A DNA stretch of 64,000 nucleotides from Blastomonas sp. SL216 (lineage in GTDB: Bacteria; Pseudomonadota; Alphaproteobacteria; Sphingomonadales; Sphingomonadaceae). This document shows positions 46,457 to 54,290 of the stretch, piece by piece. The notes beneath the pieces were generated by a model. That model did no database searches, was not told where the DNA came from, and saw nothing but the letters and a program-made list of their open reading frames with translations. Both the position numbers and the translations under genes were made by a program. The stretch is taken from positions 1,056,501-1,120,500 of the forward strand of contig CP113055.1 in NCBI GenBank assembly GCA_026625625.1. Direction: 5' to 3'. How positions within the stretch are numbered: the stretch's first letter is position 1; every line of letters begins with the position of its first letter.

Positions 46457-48685
46457 TCAGTATCCCCCGTGCACCGGGAACCGCAGGGTCAGGCTTGCCC
46501 CGGGCGCATCAGCATTGTCGGCAATTGCGATCGAGCCGCCCACTTCGTCCATGATCTGCCGACAGACGAACAGACCAAGCCCTGTGCCCTTGCCCTCGGG
46601 CTTGGTGGTGCAAAAGGCGTTGAACGCATTGCTGCGGATTGCAGGGTCCAGCCCCGCGCCATTATCGCGCACAAAGAGCTCGATTCCATCATCGCCCTGT
46701 ATCACTTCAAGCAGGATCAGGCCCGCGAGTTCCGCGCCTTCGGTCTCGCGCCGGGCATCGATGGAATCAGCGGCATTTTGCAACGCATTGACGATGATCT
46801 GCTCGATGCCGACCTTGGGCAACAGCATGGTGGGCAGATCGTCCGGAATCGAGAGTTGCATATCGACATGGCGCTCGGTCATCACCGGGCGCATGAAGCG
46901 GACCGCATTGTGCACGGCCTGGCCCAGCTCCATCGCGACGCGCTCATCGCGCTCGGTGCGCGTATAGGCCGATGTGTGCTGGATGATGGCATTGGCGCGC
47001 GCGACCTGCTCGACAATGCGCCCGAACTTTGCCGCGAGCCGCTCGGGGTCGGAATCGCCCTTCTCCAGCAGCAGCAGCGCATTTTCGGCCGCCAGCGAGA
47101 TGGTGAACAGCGGTTGCCGCAGCTCATGGCTGAGCGCGGACGCCATGCCGCCCAGCTCCATCAGCCGCGCGCCGTGCCGCATCTGCGTCTGGAACGCCTT
47201 TGCGGTGCGCAGGCGGATAAGACAGCCATAACGCCAGCTGCCGCTCTCCTCGTCATAGTCGCGTGCCAGCAGCAGATACCAATGATCGCCATGGTCGCGC
47301 CCACGCCGGAACTCGACCATGATCTCGTTCTGTCCGGCCAGCGTCTCGAAATGTGCCGCATCGGCAGAATGGACGGCCAGGCTCGATCCCCGCCGCCCCA
47401 TGGCGGGATCGACCTTGGCATAGCGCAGTTCATGCCGTGTCGCATCAAAGCGGATGTCGCTGAGCAGCTTCAGGTCGATCGCCGAGCGCAGCTCTTCGAC
47501 CGTCCGCATCAGGTGCTCTCGTTGCCGCTCGAAGGCGACGAACTCGTTGTTTGCGGCAATGAATGAACCGAGTAGCTGGTCCGCTTCGCGAAACGGTGCG
47601 GTCGGCCGCGTGCTGACATAGCCCCTGCCAAAGCCATGAAGCGCCTGACTGAGCACGTGTGTCGTCCGTCGCACTGCGTTCCCGAAAACCAGCAGACCGA
47701 TCTGGGCGAATGTGAGATACGCCATGAGCGGCAGGACCCCGCGCAGGATCTGCTGGTACAGCGTGATGACATGGTTTTTCGGGGAGACGATGATGGTCTT
47801 TGCCGCGGAGACGGGCACGGCATAGCACATGTTCAGCCAATAGCCGATCCGGTCGCGATCGCCGGGGTCAGCCTGCCCAGCATCAAGCCAGCGGCATCCC
47901 AGCCCCTTTGCGGCAGGGCCAAGCAGACCGTTGGATGTCTCGACAAATGACATCGGTGCATCGACACCATGCATCTTCAACTTGTAGACATGCTCCGGTT
48001 GCAGCGTGCGCAAGTTCGGAATCGCCATCACGGCTGCACCGACATCCTTCTGATGCAGTTCCAGCCGATCGTTGACATGGTTGAGTTCGCCCAGAAGGAA
48101 AAGTGCGGCAGCCCCGGCCACGGCCAGCGAGACGACCGCCTCGAGTATCTGCTGCAATCCCAGATTGCGGGCGCGCCGCACCTTGCCTCGCGATGGGTCG
48201 ATCAACACCGCAAGCACGATGATATCGGCCAATGCGGCCAGCAAAGTCTCACACAGCACCCGCCGCAACATCATGACCACGGCAACCTCGACCGGGGTCT
48301 GATAGGACGAGAGCATGAAGAACAGGCCGATCAGCAGGCCAATGGCGGACTGATAGAAGAAGGTAACCGTCGACAGGCCCCGGCCCTCGCCCGAAAACAG
48401 CCGGATAGCCAGAACGTGGCCGAGCGAGAACAGCATGGCTGTCGGCTGCCCCCACCACCAAAGCGTCGGTATCGTGGTCACAACTGCCGTCAGCACCCCG
48501 GCCCTGACGCCGAACCACCGATATGCGAGCAGGTAGAACAGCGGGCCGAGATAAAAGTCGAACCCGGGGGCCGCGACCAGCCTGACCGACGATGCGGCCA
48601 TGGCAAGCATCAGCGCGACCATTGCAATGGGCCACAGGAAGGGCATGACCACCCTGAAGCCTTGCGGATAGTTGACGCTCAGCAT
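46457..48685 (-). CDS. Membrane-bound sensor histidine kinase with PAS-like region
   Basis: 742 residues. Several membrane helices (residues 12-165) are followed by a helix, an extracytoplasmic segment (about 200-310) and another helix (315-336). A PAS-like region (405-495) leads into the kinase: phospho-acceptor His520 in ALSHELRQPL, N box with Asn633/Asn637, G1 box RDNGAG (673-678) and G2 GKGTGLGL. The C-terminal kinase resembles the FixL group. The ligand is unknown. It overlaps the single receiver upstream by 7 bases. Confidence 0.88.
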   Translation of the reverse strand: MLSVNYPQGFRVVMPFLWPIAMVALMLAMAASSVRLVAAPGFDFYLGPLFYLLAYRWFGVRAGVLTAVVTTIPTLWWWGQPTAMLFSLGHVLAIRLFSGEGRGLSTVTFFYQSAIGLLIGLFFMLSSYQTPVEVAVVMMLRRVLCETLLAALADIIVLAVLIDPSRGKVRRARNLGLQQILEAVVSLAVAGAAALFLLGELNHVNDRLELHQKDVGAAVMAIPNLRTLQPEHVYKLKMHGVDAPMSFVETSNGLLGPAAKGLGCRWLDAGQADPGDRDRIGYWLNMCYAVPVSAAKTIIVSPKNHVITLYQQILRGVLPLMAYLTFAQIGLLVFGNAVRRTTHVLSQALHGFGRGYVSTRPTAPFREADQLLGSFIAANNEFVAFERQREHLMRTVEELRSAIDLKLLSDIRFDATRHELRYAKVDPAMGRRGSSLAVHSADAAHFETLAGQNEIMVEFRRGRDHGDHWYLLLARDYDEESGSWRYGCLIRLRTAKAFQTQMRHGARLMELGGMASALSHELRQPLFTISLAAENALLLLEKGDSDPERLAAKFGRIVEQVARANAIIQHTSAYTRTERDERVAMELGQAVHNAVRFMRPVMTERHVDMQLSIPDDLPTMLLPKVGIEQIIVNALQNAADSIDARRETEGAELAGLILLEVIQGDDGIELFVRDNGAGLDPAIRSNAFNAFCTTKPEGKGTGLGLFVCRQIMDEVGGSIAIADNADAPGASLTLRFPVHGGY

Positions 48686-49071
48686 CGCCTTGCCTCCGCC
48701 GCGACCGCTGCGGCCACCAGTGTGCGCAGCGTTGCGCCACCGATCGGCTTTTGCAGCAGGCCGCCCATCGTTGCGGCCATATCGCCCTGGCCGGACATGG
48801 TGATATCCCTGTGCGCAGACATCAGAAACAGCTGCGATGGATCAGGCGCGGATGGCAGCGCCGAAAGCGCGGACAGCACATCCAGCCCGTTTTCCGCCTT
48901 CAGCTTGTAGTCGCACAGCACCAGATCAAAGCTCTGTTCGCGGCTGGCATCCATCGCCCCCTCGCCATCTGCGACGGACGTCACCCCGGCCCCGAGCGCC
49001 CTTAGCAGCTCTACCAGTTCGCCGCGCACGGCGTCGTCATCTTCGACGATCAGGATATGGGGCCTGTACAC
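48679..49071 (-). CDS. Single-domain response regulator
   Basis: 130 residues, start GTG, receiver only. Acidic pocket VEDDD, phospho-Asp54 (VLCDYKLK) and Lys108 (LLQKPIG) are present; the usual Thr is a Ser (LMSAH). With no output domain it could be a phosphate sink or a shuttle between the kinase and other partners. It lies between the small helical protein and the histidine kinase. Confidence 0.85.
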   Translation of the reverse strand: MYRPHILIVEDDDAVRGELVELLRALGAGVTSVADGEGAMDASREQSFDLVLCDYKLKAENGLDVLSALSALPSAPDPSQLFLMSAHRDITMSGQGDMAATMGGLLQKPIGGATLRTLVAAAVAAEARRC

Positions 49072-49105
49072 GCGTCAACCCTTGCCCAACATGGTTGACC
49101 AAAGG

Positions 49106-49375
49106 TTAATCCAGCGCCTGTTCCAGCCGTTCACGCAACTGTTCCAGCGGGGTTCCGGCGATGGCGGCCTGCGGGTCTTCCGCGCGCAGGATGGCGGCCA
49201 GCGCCAGTTGCTGCTGCCCGATCATGTCGAGCGCCTGAAGGCTGGTCATATGCGCGGCGACAAGCGCGGGATCGCTGCACAGCAACCCGCCCAGCCGCTC
49301 GATCTCCTCGCGGGCGCAATCGAGCTCATCGGCGATCTGCAGCCGCAGCTTTTGCGACAATGCGGCCCGGCTCAT
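49106..49375 (-). CDS. Small helical protein in the chemotaxis cluster, unknown function
   Basis: 89 residues, almost entirely helix-forming, with heptad-like spacing (LRLQIADELDCAREEIERL and LEQLRERLEQAL). No known domain is recognised; it is not CheZ, CheX or an Hpt domain by eye. It lies between cheW and the single receiver, so a partner role for a receiver or kinase is possible but unproven. The ATG at 49375 overlaps the end of a 28-codon open frame. Confidence 0.6.
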   Translation of the reverse strand: MSRAALSQKLRLQIADELDCAREEIERLGGLLCSDPALVAAHMTSLQALDMIGQQQLALAAILRAEDPQAAIAGTPLEQLRERLEQALD

Positions 49376-49458
49376 GCTGCACCTGCTGTTGCGGCAGGCG
49401 ATTGCAGCGCCATAGTTTCGATGTTGCCCCTCAGGTCCGCGCAAGCAATCTGGCGCAT
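49372..49458 (-). CDS. Candidate 28-residue peptide (small ORF)
   Basis: Starts ATG 49458 and ends in TGA overlapping the next start (ATGA). A purine-rich AAGGGAAGG lies 7 bases before the ATG, a stronger ribosome binding site than that of the gene after it. The peptide begins MRQIACADLRGN and ends SPAATAGAA. It may be a leader that couples translation from cheW to the helical protein, or a real micropeptide. Conservation is untested. Confidence 0.35.
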   Translation of the reverse strand: MRQIACADLRGNIETMALQSPAATAGAA

Positions 49459-49486
49459 GGATCAGCCTTCCCTTTCAACCTGACCG

Positions 49487-49927
49487 TCAAGCCGCCTCAG
49501 ACAGGCCGGCAATCGCGGCTCCGGCCCCGATATAACGCAGCTTCAGCACCATTGCCATGCGGTCCTCGACCGTCGCCAGCCCCTCGAGCAGGCTTTCGCC
49601 GCCGGTATCGGGTGGCGGCTGCAACCCGCCTGCCTCAATGGTGGCAATATCGTTGACGCAATCGACAGTCAGTCCGACCAGCTGACCATCAATCTCGACC
49701 ACGATGATGACATGGCGTTCGGAAGGTTCGACTGCCCCCCAGCCCAGCCTTTCGGACAGATCAACCACTGGCAATACGGTTCCGCGCAGATTCACCACTC
49801 CGCGGACATAGGGCGGCGCATGTGGGATCGGTGTCACCGGGGTCCAGGCCCGGATTTCGCGGATCGCCATGATGTCGACGCCAAGCATCTTGTCGTCGAT
49901 CTGGAAGGTGATGATCTGGCGCTGCAT
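49487..49927 (-). CDS. cheW: Chemotaxis coupling protein CheW
   Basis: About 146 residues. The CheW beta-barrel fold is seen in IITFQIDDKMLGVDIMAIRE, IPHAPPYVRGVVNLRGTVLPVVDL and VGLTVDCVNDIATIE. CheW couples receptors to CheA, yet no cheA lies in this cluster. I prefer ATG 49927, which has GGAG 6 bases upstream; a TTG at 49945 overlapping cheY would add six residues. Confidence 0.92.
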   Translation of the reverse strand: MQRQIITFQIDDKMLGVDIMAIREIRAWTPVTPIPHAPPYVRGVVNLRGTVLPVVDLSERLGWGAVEPSERHVIIVVEIDGQLVGLTVDCVNDIATIEAGGLQPPPDTGGESLLEGLATVEDRMAMVLKLRYIGAGAAIAGLSEAA

Positions 49928-49941
49928 GGTTCGCTCCAAGT

Positions 49942-50307
49942 TCAATGCATGACGCGGCGAACCGCGCTGTTCAGCTTGATTGGGTCAAATGGTTTAAGAA
50001 TCCATCCAGTCGCCCCCGCCGCACGCGCCTGTTCCTTCTTTTCCGGTGCACTTTCTGTCGTCAGCACGAGAATGGGGATGTCGCGATAGCGGGGATCCGC
50101 GCGCAGTTCGGCGATCAGACCAAGGCCATCAAGGCCGGGCATGTTGATATCGGTGATGACCAGCGAGGGCTCGTTGGCACCCAGCCATTCGAGCGCAGCC
50201 ATGCCATCCTCGGCCTCGGCCACGGCATGTCCGTCATCGCTCAGCGCCGCGCGCAGCAACATCCGCATGCTCAGGCTGTCGTCCACGGTCAGGATCGGTT
50301 TCGTCAT
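49942..50307 (-). CDS. cheY: Chemotaxis response regulator CheY
   Basis: 121 residues, receiver only. Asp9-Asp10 (TVDDS), phospho-Asp53 (ITDINMPG), Thr83 and Lys105 (ILKPFDP) match CheY. In its phosphorylated form it would bind the flagellar switch, but no flagellar genes are in the window. It lies 14 bases after cheD. Confidence 0.92.
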   Translation of the reverse strand: MTKPILTVDDSLSMRMLLRAALSDDGHAVAEAEDGMAALEWLGANEPSLVITDINMPGLDGLGLIAELRADPRYRDIPILVLTTESAPEKKEQARAAGATGWILKPFDPIKLNSAVRRVMH

Positions 50308-50321
50308 ATGGTCTACCTCGT

Positions 50322-50876
50322 TCAGAAGAGCTCGACATCGCCCGAAGGCACCGGCACTCGCGCCGCCTGGATCGAAGGGAAGTCGCCCTGCACCGATCGG
50401 CAGCGGACCCGCCCGGTGGCGGGCTGGAGATCCAGCCGCCGCGCCTGCACGCCCCCGGTATCAGAGCGCACAAGCTGGATGCTATCAGCCTTTAGAAAGC
50501 CCTCTGCGAAGCGCGCATTTTCCGTGCCGATCGCCCGCATGCCGCTGTGCAGATTTGCTCCGCCATAAAGATGCGCGCGCATGGTGGCGCGCACCGCGCC
50601 CTGTTTGATCATCTCGTTGACCAGCAGCTCCATCGCATAAAGCCCATAGCGCCGGGCATCGTCGCCCAGGCCGTTCATCCCATTGGGCGGAGAGGCGAGC
50701 AGGAAATGGTTCATGCCGCCGACCTTCGCGACCGGGTCGAACAGGCAGCAGGCGATGCAACTGCCCAATACGGTGGTGAGCACGAGGTGCGGATCGCGCG
50801 ACACCTCGAACTCGCCCTGCAGCACATTGTGGCGGATGGTCATCGGGTCCCTGCCGAGGTCGGTCAGCATTGGCAT
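50322..50876 (-). CDS. cheD: Chemoreceptor glutamine deamidase CheD
   Basis: 184 residues. The Cys-His-Thr catalytic set is in place: Thr34, Cys40 (VLGSCIACCLFDP) and His57 (GGMNHFLL). CheD deamidates receptor glutamines and can interact with CheY-P phosphatases. The start ATG 50876 overlaps the cheB stop by 13 bases; the frame continues upstream inside cheB without support. Confidence 0.92.
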   Translation of the reverse strand: MPMLTDLGRDPMTIRHNVLQGEFEVSRDPHLVLTTVLGSCIACCLFDPVAKVGGMNHFLLASPPNGMNGLGDDARRYGLYAMELLVNEMIKQGAVRATMRAHLYGGANLHSGMRAIGTENARFAEGFLKADSIQLVRSDTGGVQARRLDLQPATGRVRCRSVQGDFPSIQAARVPVPSGDVELF

Positions 50877-51472
50877 AGCGCGAGTATCCTCTCCCCGATC
50901 CTGTTTAGTGGCAGGACCTCTTCCACCGCTCCCCGTTCCGCCGCGACGCGCGGCATGCCATAGACCAGCGCGCTGGCGCGATCCTGGCCGATCGTGTGCA
51001 TGCCCTTGCCGCGCAGCTGCAGCATCCCCTGTGCGCCATCGTCGCCCATTCCGGTCAGGATGACGGCCACCACCTTGCCGGTCGGCAGAGCGGCAAGCGA
51101 GTGGAAGAGCATATCGGCCGAGGGACGGTGTCCGGCGACCGGCGCGGCATCCACGAGGCAGCACCGCAGCGGGTCACCGGGGCCGACGGTCAGATGCCGC
51201 TTGCCACCCGGGGCGATATAGACCGTCCCCGGCGCGATCGGCATGCCATCGGCCGCTTCCACGACATGCGGCTGAAGATGCCGGTCGATGCGGTCGGCAA
51301 ACAGGCCCGTGATCCCGCCGCCCGGCATATGCTGCACCACCAGCACCGGCGGGCCATCGGACGGAAACGCCTCCAGCACCCGGCTAATGGCCTCCACGCC
51401 GCCGGTAGAAGCCGCCAATGCTGCAATGCATCCGTTCCAGCGATACGGCGCGGGGGAAGGCCTGGAGGTCAT
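50864..51472 (-). CDS. cheB: CheB-type protein-glutamate methylesterase without receiver domain
   Basis: 202 residues corresponding only to the CheB catalytic domain. The triad is Ser22 (AASTGG), His48 (VVQHMPGG) and Asp144 (GMGDDGAQGM). Ordinary CheB has an N-terminal receiver of about 120 residues that restrains the enzyme until phosphorylated; here just ten residues precede the first strand. So demethylation would not be phospho-controlled in the usual way. It lies 47 bases after the chemoreceptor. Confidence 0.9.
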   Translation of the reverse strand: MTSRPSPAPYRWNGCIAALAASTGGVEAISRVLEAFPSDGPPVLVVQHMPGGGITGLFADRIDRHLQPHVVEAADGMPIAPGTVYIAPGGKRHLTVGPGDPLRCCLVDAAPVAGHRPSADMLFHSLAALPTGKVVAVILTGMGDDGAQGMLQLRGKGMHTIGQDRASALVYGMPRVAAERGAVEEVLPLNRIGERILALCQC

Positions 51473-51519
51473 CCTTGGCTCAGCCCTGCCGCGCATGCGC
51501 CCTGCCCCCGTTAGCTTGC

Positions 51520-53064
51520 CTAGAATTCGGACCAGTCTTCGGACGCGTCGGTGTTGATCGCCACTGCCAGATTGCCGCGGACCATGGGCCGGGGCGCAGC
51601 TCTGGGATGACGCCGCGCAGTGGGCGCTGCCCTTGGCATTTCGTGCACGGTCGAGCCAAGGCCCGAACCACCACCGCCAAGCGAGAAGCGCGAGACCAGC
51701 CCGCTCAGCTGATCGGCTTCGGTGGCCAGGCTGCGTGCTGCAGCGGTCGATTCCTCGACCATCGCCGCATTCTGCTGGGTCATCTTGTCCATTTCGCTCA
51801 CCGCCGTGTTGACCTGTTGCAGGCTGTTCGACTGCGCGGCGGCGAGTTCGGAGATATTACCCGCCAGGCTTGCGATTTCGGCGACCTTGCCAACGATGCT
51901 ATCCAGCGCCTCGCCAGACTGGCCGACCAGCTCGACCCCGCGCGACACCTGGCGGGAGCTTTCGCTGATCAGTTCCTTGATATGCTTGGCCGCATCGGCC
52001 GAACGCTGCGCCAGCGCGCGCACTTCATTGGCGACAACGGCAAAGCCCTTGCCGGCATCGCCGGCACGCGCTGCCTCGACCCCGGCGTTGAGCGCCAGCA
52101 AGTTGGTCTGGAAGGCAATGCCGTCGATGACGTTGATGATCTTGGCGATTTCCTGCGCTGACCGCTCGATATCGTCCATCGCCGCGACCGCTTCCTTGAC
52201 GACCGCGCCGCCATGCGTCGCATCGGCATGCGCTGCGGCCACGGACCGGTTCACATGCGCCGCACCATCGGCGGTTTCGCGCACGCCGCCGGTCAGCTGA
52301 TCCATTGCTGCTGCGGTCTGCTCCAGCGAGGCCGCCTGCTGTTCGGTGCGCGACGACAGGTCGTCCGACGCCTGGCTGATCTCGATCGAGCCGGTATTGA
52401 TGCTGTCTGCCGTCTCGGCCACCTGAGCCAGCGCCTCGCTGATGCGGCTGCGCATGAATTCAAAGTCCTGCTCCACCTTGGCAAAGGCAGGCGGCAGGCC
52501 TTCGAGACGGACGGTGAAATCCCCTTTCGCGAGGGATTCCAGCGCCTGGCCGACTTGGGAGATGACGGCCAGGCGCTGGGCTTCCTCCGCGCGGAAGTAG
52601 CTGGAAAGGGCGATGTCCATGTCGAGCAGTGCGCATTTGACCAGCGAGCCGATGACCTTGCCCAGCCGGTTTCCGGCCAGGCGGTTCACCGGAGAACTCG
52701 CCGCCTCATGGATCAGCTGTTCAAGCACCATGGCATAGCCGCCGATATACCAGGTCGGCGCAAGGCCGATCTTGGCATGCACGCTGCCGATCTGCTCGGC
52801 CTTTCCGAAATAGCTCTCGCCGATCTCGCGCGAGAACAGTTGAACCCAATGGTTAAGCTGCTTGTCGCGCGCATGGTCCATATTCTCGCGCGACCGGAAA
52901 AACTTGGCGACGTCGGGCGTGGCACCGATCTTGTCGTAGAAATCGGCCAGCGCCGCCGGGGCATGCTTTTCCAGCAGCTTCAATATGCGCGGAAAACTGC
53001 GATAGTCCTTCTGGCCGATACCGAAGAAAGAAAGCCTGTCCTGATTTGCCGATGCCGTATCCAT
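51520..53064 (-). CDS. Soluble globin-coupled chemoreceptor
   Basis: 514 residues with no membrane segment. Residues about 10-165 are a protoglobin-like sensor: the proximal haem His is His96 in [15 protein letters not shown], as in HemAT-type oxygen sensors. A linker (170-230) leads to a long coiled-coil signalling domain with the tip [20 protein letters not shown]. The protein ends EDWSEF, a WxxF tether of the kind that binds CheR/CheB. It should sense oxygen or another gas in the cytoplasm. It is the first gene of the che block. Confidence 0.92.
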   Translation of the reverse strand: MDTASANQDRLSFFGIGQKDYRSFPRILKLLEKHAPAALADFYDKIGATPDVAKFFRSRENMDHARDKQLNHWVQLFSREIGESYFGKAEQIGSVHAKIGLAPTWYIGGYAMVLEQLIHEAASSPVNRLAGNRLGKVIGSLVKCALLDMDIALSSYFRAEEAQRLAVISQVGQALESLAKGDFTVRLEGLPPAFAKVEQDFEFMRSRISEALAQVAETADSINTGSIEISQASDDLSSRTEQQAASLEQTAAAMDQLTGGVRETADGAAHVNRSVAAAHADATHGGAVVKEAVAAMDDIERSAQEIAKIINVIDGIAFQTNLLALNAGVEAARAGDAGKGFAVVANEVRALAQRSADAAKHIKELISESSRQVSRGVELVGQSGEALDSIVGKVAEIASLAGNISELAAAQSNSLQQVNTAVSEMDKMTQQNAAMVEESTAAARSLATEADQLSGLVSRFSLGGGGSGLGSTVHEMPRAAPTARRHPRAAPRPMVRGNLAVAINTDASEDWSEF

Positions 53065-53072
53065 GGCCTGGT

Positions 53073-53090
53073 CCCCATTTGTCTATGGGG
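53073..53090 (-). promoter_or_regulatory. 5'-leader hairpin before the chemoreceptor
   Basis: CCCCAT and ATGGGG form a perfect 6-base-pair stem with a 6-base loop, ending 8 bases before the receptor ATG. The 3' arm (GGGG) is the best ribosome-binding candidate, so the hairpin could hide it. Confidence 0.35.
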
Positions 53091-53125
53091 TGAGTAAGTG
53101 CTTGTGCCGTAAACAAAACCCTAAA

Positions 53126-53143
53126 TACGGTATATCTACGGTA
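53126..53143. promoter_or_regulatory. Direct repeat TACGGTA-N4-TACGGTA upstream of the chemoreceptor
   Basis: Two exact copies of TACGGTA are 11 bases apart, one helical turn, and lie 62-79 bases upstream of the receptor ATG. This is the arrangement of a site for a regulator binding in tandem. No -10/-35 pair could be fixed confidently next to it. Confidence 0.4.
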
Positions 53144-53144
53144 A

Positions 53145-53191
53145 CGCCCCGGAAAGCAGGTTGTTGGTTAACAAACAGCATCACCGGGGCG
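53145..53191. terminator. Inverted repeat after the membrane protein gene
   Basis: CGCCCCGG (53145-53152) pairs with CCGGGGCG (53184-53191). The 31-base loop holds a smaller near-palindrome, TTGTTGGTTAACAAAC. It follows the 225-residue membrane protein stop (53208) on the minus strand, so it may be a terminator or part of the chemoreceptor control region. Confidence 0.35.
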
Positions 53192-53207
53192 CATTTCCAG
53201 TAACGGT

Positions 53208-53885
53208 TCAGAACGGCTTGACCGTTCCCAGGAAACAGATTCCGGCGATCGTGATCCAGTAGACATAGGCCATCAAGCGACCATATCCGATCTCGCGCTC
53301 CAGCGCTGCCTCCTGCACGGGATCGGGGCCCAGTGCCAGCACACGGAAGCGGGTGGTCCAGCGGCGCATGATCCATCGCAAGCCCAGACCGATGCAAAGC
53401 GTGAAGCCATAGAGCGTCAGTTTGGTGGCGTACCAGCGCATCCCCTCGCTGGCTTCGAACGGACCATGGCCAAGCAGCGAGGATATGCCGGTCGCGAAGA
53501 TCGCCGGGATCAGCAGATAGCGGATCGCCTCGTCCATCTTGGTGAGGGTGATGCCGATATCGGTCTCGCGGCGGAAGAACGCGCCCCAGCACAGGCCAAG
53601 CCAGCCTGCGACGAACAGCCACATTGCCGTCAGATACCCGCCACCAAAGGGCTGCAGACCATAGATATGGCCCATATGCAGCCCCAGCGGCAGCAACAGG
53701 ATGATGCCGGTGCGCGCCAGAATGTCGATGCGATAGGCGGTTTCCATATGCCGCTTGCGCTCTTCCAGCGACAGCGCGGGGTTCGTGACATTGTAGCTGG
53801 ACTGGAACACGCCCCATTCCCCGCCCAGCCAATAGACCATCGCCAGGATATGCACCCAGCGCAGCACCAGAACCTCTTCGATCAC
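53208..53885 (-). CDS. Integral membrane protein (CopD-like topology), unknown function
   Basis: 225 residues, start GTG with a GGGGG ribosome binding site. About five to six membrane helices (VLRWVHILAMVYWLGGEW first, then GIILLLPLGLHMGHIYGL and others). The WVHILAMVYWLGG opening resembles CopD/DUF2269-type membrane proteins that may bind haem or copper through conserved His, but this is a loose resemblance. It is the last gene before the chemoreceptor promoter region. Confidence 0.65.
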   Translation of the reverse strand: MIEEVLVLRWVHILAMVYWLGGEWGVFQSSYNVTNPALSLEERKRHMETAYRIDILARTGIILLLPLGLHMGHIYGLQPFGGGYLTAMWLFVAGWLGLCWGAFFRRETDIGITLTKMDEAIRYLLIPAIFATGISSLLGHGPFEASEGMRWYATKLTLYGFTLCIGLGLRWIMRRWTTRFRVLALGPDPVQEAALEREIGYGRLMAYVYWITIAGICFLGTVKPF

Positions 53886-53930
53886 CTATAGTCCCCCCAT
53901 GATTGTGTGCAGACCCGCCTGCCCCCGCGA

Positions 53931-54290
53931 TCAGCGCGCGGAAAGCTCTGCGACGATATCCATGATCGGCGGGTCGGGCTGTTCCATCGCCTCGACCTCC
54001 TGCTGGAAGCCGCGCATCACCCGGGCGATATAGGCTCGGGTGTCCTCCCCCCGCTCCTGGCCCGCCGCGCGATCGGGCGCATAGTCCTCGATATCCTGGC
54101 GCCTCAGGCTGCCGCCGGCCTCGAGCAGCCGCTCGACCGTATCCAGCCGCTCGCGCGTTGCCGAAAGTTCGGCCATCAGCGCCAGGCTGAGCGAGTAGAG
54201 GCGGTCGACCGCAGGCTCATCGAAAAAGGCGGGGCGGCGGCCCTTGGCGCGTGCCCCCGATCTAGCGATCCAGTCCATTCCTTCGGTCAT
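53931..54290 (-). CDS. Small protein coupled to the methyltransferase, unknown function
   Basis: 119 residues, soluble, largely helical and charged. The central helix YSLSLALMAELSATRERLDTV could form a coiled coil. The ATG at 54290 overlaps the methyltransferase stop (ATGA), so the two are translated together and probably work together. No domain is recognised. Confidence 0.65.
   Translation of the reverse strand: MTEGMDWIARSGARAKGRRPAFFDEPAVDRLYSLSLALMAELSATRERLDTVERLLEAGGSLRRQDIEDYAPDRAAGQERGEDTRAYIARVMRGFQQEVEAMEQPDPPIMDIVAELSAR

Noticed and set aside
48679-49375. A hidden CheA or phosphotransfer (Hpt) domain in the small genes of the che block
   Set aside because: The 130-residue product is a plain receiver and the 89-residue product lacks the HxxKG Hpt motif.
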